Positions 6,795 through 9,217 of a stretch of DNA of 9,217 bases are shown here, piece after piece. Position 1 is the stretch's first letter; each line of letters starts with the position of its first letter. The stretch covers positions 1-9,217 of the forward strand of contig CBCPMX010000112.1 in the NCBI GenBank assembly GCA_965120355.1, read 5' to 3'. The position numbers were made by a program, and so were the translations under genes. The stretch comes from CBCPMX01 sp965120355 (lineage in GTDB: Bacteria > Bacillota > Clostridia > Oscillospirales > Oscillospiraceae). Under the pieces are notes generated by a model, which was given only the letters and a program-made list of their open reading frames with translations, had not been told where the DNA came from and did not search any database.

Positions 6795-7388
6795 TCAGGA
6801 CAGTAACGCGCCGGAGATCAAATCAGACCCATAGCCCAGCTCATTGCACATCTGCGCAATCTGCCCGCGGATATTGTTGAAGATGAACATGCCCTTCATG
6901 ACCATGTCATAGACGGGGACGCCGGGGCCAGCGGTGCAGTGTTCCTCGCTCATGGCCTCAAATCCGTCCACATACTTCTGATCAATGGCGAAGCATTTGT
7001 TTTTCAATTCCTCATAGTCTTCCACGTCATACTTTGGCGTCCCGCCGGGGCCGCCAGGACCACCCGGTCCACCGGGGCCGCCGGGACCACCGGGGCCACC
7101 GGGACCACCCGGACCGCCCGGACCGCCGGGGCCACCAGGTCCACCTGGACCGCCGGGACCGCCGGGACCGCCGGACTCCCGTCCGCCGGCGGGCGGCTCC
7201 TCCAACATGGCCACGGACATGGCCAGGGTCCCTACGGCCCGGTCCAGGGCTCCGTGAATGCTGCCAAAGGTATACAATCCCTTGAGATCGGCCTTGCGCT
7301 GCGCGTCGGTGAGCTGATCCAGCAGGGCAAAGAGCTTGCGATTTTGCAGCTGATTAAATTTTGCGATGACGATCATGGCATCTTTCAT
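6795..7388 (-). CDS. DinB-like helical protein with a central (Gly-Gly-Pro)14 collagen-like insert
   Basis: The 197-residue product has two helical halves separated by a Gly-Gly-Pro tract. The first half (1-64) resembles the start of DinB/YfiT-fold proteins: FNQLQNRKLFALLDQLTDAQ, then FGSIHGALDRAV. The last helix, NNIRGQIAQMCNELG (171-185), matches the family's final helix (usually HHRGQ), and the chain ends soon after, as in DinB proteins. Residues 73-114 are 14 exact GGP units, followed by GGT. The insert sits where DinB proteins have a variable loop between helices 2 and 3. The usual metal-binding histidines are largely missing: NHxx is DRAV and HHRGQ is NIRGQ, so enzymatic function is doubtful. 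There is no signal peptide or membrane segment, so it is probably cytoplasmic. The ATG at 7388 is preferred over an upstream TTG (7409) because AAGGAGG lies 8 bases before it. The gene is monocistronic and converges on the serpin. The fold call is by motif only; the function is unknown. Confidence 0.75.
   Translation of the reverse strand: MKDAMIVIAKFNQLQNRKLFALLDQLTDAQRKADLKGLYTFGSIHGALDRAVGTLAMSVAMLEEPPAGGRESGGPGGPGGPGGPGGPGGPGGPGGPGGPGGPGGPGGPGGPGGPGGTPKYDVEDYEELKNKCFAIDQKYVDGFEAMSEEHCTAGPGVPVYDMVMKGMFIFNNIRGQIAQMCNELGYGSDLISGALLS
7041..7172 (-). repeat. In-frame 9-bp repeat coding Gly-Gly-Pro
   Basis: Fourteen consecutive 9-base units encode GGP without a single amino-acid exception, plus a final GGT triplet. 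Synonymous positions differ widely: all four proline codons (CCC, CCG, CCT, CCA) and all four glycine codons occur, and only a few units are identical at the DNA level. The tract is G-rich on the coding strand and produces long repetitive shadow frames in the other frames. Confidence 0.95.
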
Positions 7389-7396
7389 TGGCGCTG

Positions 7397-7403
7397 CCTC
7401 CTT
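7397..7403 (-). promoter_or_regulatory. Ribosome binding site that fixes the DinB-like gene start
   Basis: On the minus strand AAGGAGG stands 8 bases upstream of the ATG at 7388. It overlaps the coding part of the longer alternative frame starting at TTG 7409, so the shorter 197-residue product is preferred. Confidence 0.85.
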
Positions 7404-7559
7404 TTTCAATCAGAAATGGGCAATTGCTTATTTTCATGGGGACTGCCGGTGACCACCAGCCACCCCCTCTCCTTTTCAGAAAAGAGGCGCGCAGCGGCCG
7501 GAACAGGTGCCTCCGCGCCGGGCCGCTCCCTCCATCGGCTTCGCCGGCAGCTTCCCTTG

Positions 7560-7578
7560 AAAAAGGACGCCGGCGTCC
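7560..7578 (-). terminator. Possible second terminator after the solute-binding protein gene
   Basis: GGACGCCGGCGTCC (7565-7578) is a perfect 14-base palindrome that can fold as a 5-bp stem with a CCGG loop. Read on the minus strand it is followed directly by five Ts (complement of 7560-7564), the layout of an intrinsic terminator. It lies about 80 bases past the solute-binding protein stop, downstream of the stronger hairpin at 7605-7631. The remaining part of this 269-base gap holds no recognisable gene, and I could not pick a clear promoter for the DinB-like gene. Confidence 0.5.
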
Positions 7579-7604
7579 GTGGGCAAAGTCCCCTGAAATA
7601 TGGA

Positions 7605-7631
7605 GGCCGCCGCGGCGCTGCCGCGGCGGCC
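7605..7631 (-). terminator. Very GC-rich hairpin after the solute-binding protein gene
   Basis: GGCCGCCGCGGC (7605-7616) and GCCGCGGCGGCC (7620-7631) form a perfect 12-bp all-GC stem with a 3-base loop, 26 bases after the stop of the minus-strand solute-binding protein gene. In the minus direction it is followed by a weak, interrupted T-rich stretch (TCCATATTTC). It probably ends or protects that transcript, together with the hairpin at 7565-7578. Confidence 0.6.
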
Positions 7632-7657
7632 CCAATGTTTTGCACAAAATGGTCTGT

Positions 7658-9217
7658 TTATCTCTCGCCGGCCAGGTATTCGTCATAGGCATTCTGATAG
7701 ACCGCAATGATCTCATTGATGCCCATGCTCTCACAGGTGGCCACATAGTCGGCCCAGGTCTCGTCGTTCAGTTCCACAGCGCCGGTCATGAACTTCAAAC
7801 AGGTCTCCTGGGCGTAGGTCAGGAAGTCCGCTTCATACTCGGCAATCTCCTCGTTCTCATCAACGGTCAGGCCCGTAGAAACAGCGGAGGGATAATTGCG
7901 GTCGTCGGTGGATCCGTATTCGGTCAGCGTCCACAGGTCAACAGCGTCCAGCGCACTCTGGGGGAATGTGCTCAGCAGGCGATCGTTGTCAGAGTAGAAG
8001 CCGACAAACCGCATCATCGTGAACAACTGCTGCGCCATTTCCGCATTGGGAGCATTGCGCCCGGTAACAGTGACAGGGCGTTCCCAGGTGAAGTCTATGG
8101 TGCCGTCGTCCAGCACATCATAGCTTTCGCCTTCCATACCGTAGTTGGCCAGCATATAGCCGTCGGTGGTCCAGAAGTAGTTCATCCACTGGCACACCAG
8201 TTCGGGGTTATCGCAATCAGCGGACAGGGAGAAACCGGCCTGGGTGGAGACCAGTGCAGTCTCGTCATCCCACACATACTGCGCATCAGGATCGGCAGCG
8301 ACACGGGGTACGGCAGCTACGGCAAAATCGGGATCATCGGTGTAACCGAGGATCTCTTCCATCTTGTCGGCGTTGGCCTGCCACACGGCAATGTCGCCAG
8401 CACCCGTCAGGCCGTTGACAACGCCGCGGTCGCTGTCCAGAGACAGGAAGTCTTCATACAGGATACCTTCGGCCATCATCTCCCGGATCCACTCAATGCA
8501 CTCCCGATAGCCGTCCGTGATCCAGCCAGAGGTGACGGTGTCGCCATAACGGAAAATGGCGGAAGTCACCATGGTCATAAAGCCGTCGCCCTGCAGCACA
8601 GGAATTTCAGTGTCAAATGCAGCCTCCAGATTGATGGTACCATCATACATGTAGTACGTGTACGGAGTCTCATAGGCGTTGTGGAGGGTTCGCAGCAGCT
8701 CGGTGTATTCGTCCAGGGAGATGATGTCCCCGGAGAACTCCCAGCCCAATTCCTCCAGCCAGTCGCCGCGGGTAATGGTACCGTTGGCAGAGTAGGTGCC
8801 GTCGGCAATCTGATAGAAAGCCAGCAAGTGGCCGTCAGTCAAGGTGTCATTCACGGTCTTTTCATCCAGGCACTCCATGACGGCGGCGTAGTTGGGCATA
8901 TACTCATCTACATACTCGCCGATGTCCACGATGATCTCTTCCTCATAAGCCTTGGACAGGCCGCCGGTATAGTACTCCAGAGCCGGAATCAGATCGCACA
9001 TATCGCCGCTGGCGATCATCAGGTTGAACAGCTCAGAGGCAGCTGTGTCACTGACCTCAGTAAACTCCAGACGAACGCCGGTAGCTTCCTCAGCTGCGGA
9101 CAGCGCATTGAAGCTATAGTTGGAGTCCACATACTCCACATAGCCGGGGATGTAATACCACATGGTGATGACGTTGTCGTCACCGGCCAGGGGGTAGGTA
9201 ATAAACTCCTGCGCCAT
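7658..9217 (-). CDS. Extracellular solute-binding protein, LipO/AlgQ type, N-terminus cut by window edge
   Basis: Family 1 solute-binding proteins capture sugars or oligosaccharides outside the membrane and pass them to an ABC permease; LipO/AlgQ-like members are typically long lipoproteins. The visible 519 residues include the first strand of the mature domain (VITMWYYIPG, about 16-25), a TGVRLEFTEVSD block, the family's ASGDMCDLI segment near 69-77, and a C-terminal end (TWADYVATCESMGINEIIAVYQNAYDEYLA) typical of this group. The protein is strongly acidic and rich in Tyr and Trp, as sugar binders often are. No signal peptide is visible and the first Met coincides with the window edge, so it is probably internal and the signal peptide, lipobox and linker lie further right. 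No permease genes are in the window; if present they should be upstream of this gene, outside the right edge. The substrate cannot be read from sequence. The gene ends at two hairpins. Confidence 0.88.
   Translation of the reverse strand: MAQEFITYPLAGDDNVITMWYYIPGYVEYVDSNYSFNALSAAEEATGVRLEFTEVSDTAASELFNLMIASGDMCDLIPALEYYTGGLSKAYEEEIIVDIGEYVDEYMPNYAAVMECLDEKTVNDTLTDGHLLAFYQIADGTYSANGTITRGDWLEELGWEFSGDIISLDEYTELLRTLHNAYETPYTYYMYDGTINLEAAFDTEIPVLQGDGFMTMVTSAIFRYGDTVTSGWITDGYRECIEWIREMMAEGILYEDFLSLDSDRGVVNGLTGAGDIAVWQANADKMEEILGYTDDPDFAVAAVPRVAADPDAQYVWDDETALVSTQAGFSLSADCDNPELVCQWMNYFWTTDGYMLANYGMEGESYDVLDDGTIDFTWERPVTVTGRNAPNAEMAQQLFTMMRFVGFYSDNDRLLSTFPQSALDAVDLWTLTEYGSTDDRNYPSAVSTGLTVDENEEIAEYEADFLTYAQETCLKFMTGAVELNDETWADYVATCESMGINEIIAVYQNAYDEYLAGER

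Noticed and set aside
7041..7172. CRISPR-like or satellite array of 9-base units
   Set aside because: There are no spacers, the period is 9 bases and in frame, and the units vary only at synonymous positions, so it is a coding repeat.
6939..7688. A 249-codon plus-strand frame with Thr-Gly-Ala-rich repeats
   Set aside because: The repeats are the antisense reading of the GGP codons. The minus-strand frame has a strong ribosome site and recognisable helical motifs; this one has neither.

Overview
The window is a high-GC stretch of bacterial chromosome. The pth–mfd gene pair, strong AGGAGG-type ribosome sites, a LipO-type sugar-binding protein and a lipoprotein serpin all fit a gut-type Bacillota, most likely Oscillospiraceae or a related Eubacteriales family. 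This placement is an inference from gene content and base composition, not a database match.

Layout, left to right. Bases 1–540 hold no convincing gene and look like a non-coding, repeat-like element with hairpins and a diverged inverted repeat (about 242–274 and 474–505). This element runs directly into a streptothricin acetyltransferase (SatA/Sat4-type GNAT) that lacks its normal N-terminus but is otherwise intact. Next come pth (peptidyl-tRNA hydrolase) and, after a 126-base gap with a strong hairpin, mfd (transcription-repair coupling factor). Both are complete and carry their catalytic motifs. A terminator hairpin closes mfd. A lipoprotein serpin (protease inhibitor) follows on the same strand and ends at a textbook intrinsic terminator.

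The rest of the window is on the minus strand and converges on the serpin. The first gene is a small cytoplasmic protein with a DinB-like helical fold split in the middle by 14 perfect Gly-Gly-Pro triplets. After a 269-base gap with terminator-like hairpins there is a large extracellular solute-binding protein of the LipO/AlgQ type, whose N-terminus lies beyond the right edge.

The genes do not form one pathway. pth and mfd are housekeeping translation and repair genes. The serpin and the solute-binding protein are surface functions suited to a host- or glycan-rich habitat. The most unusual items are the DinB-like protein with a collagen-like (GGP)14 insert and the resistance gene fragment fused to a repeat-like element. 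I found no CRISPR array, transposase, rRNA, tRNA or multi-gene defence system.
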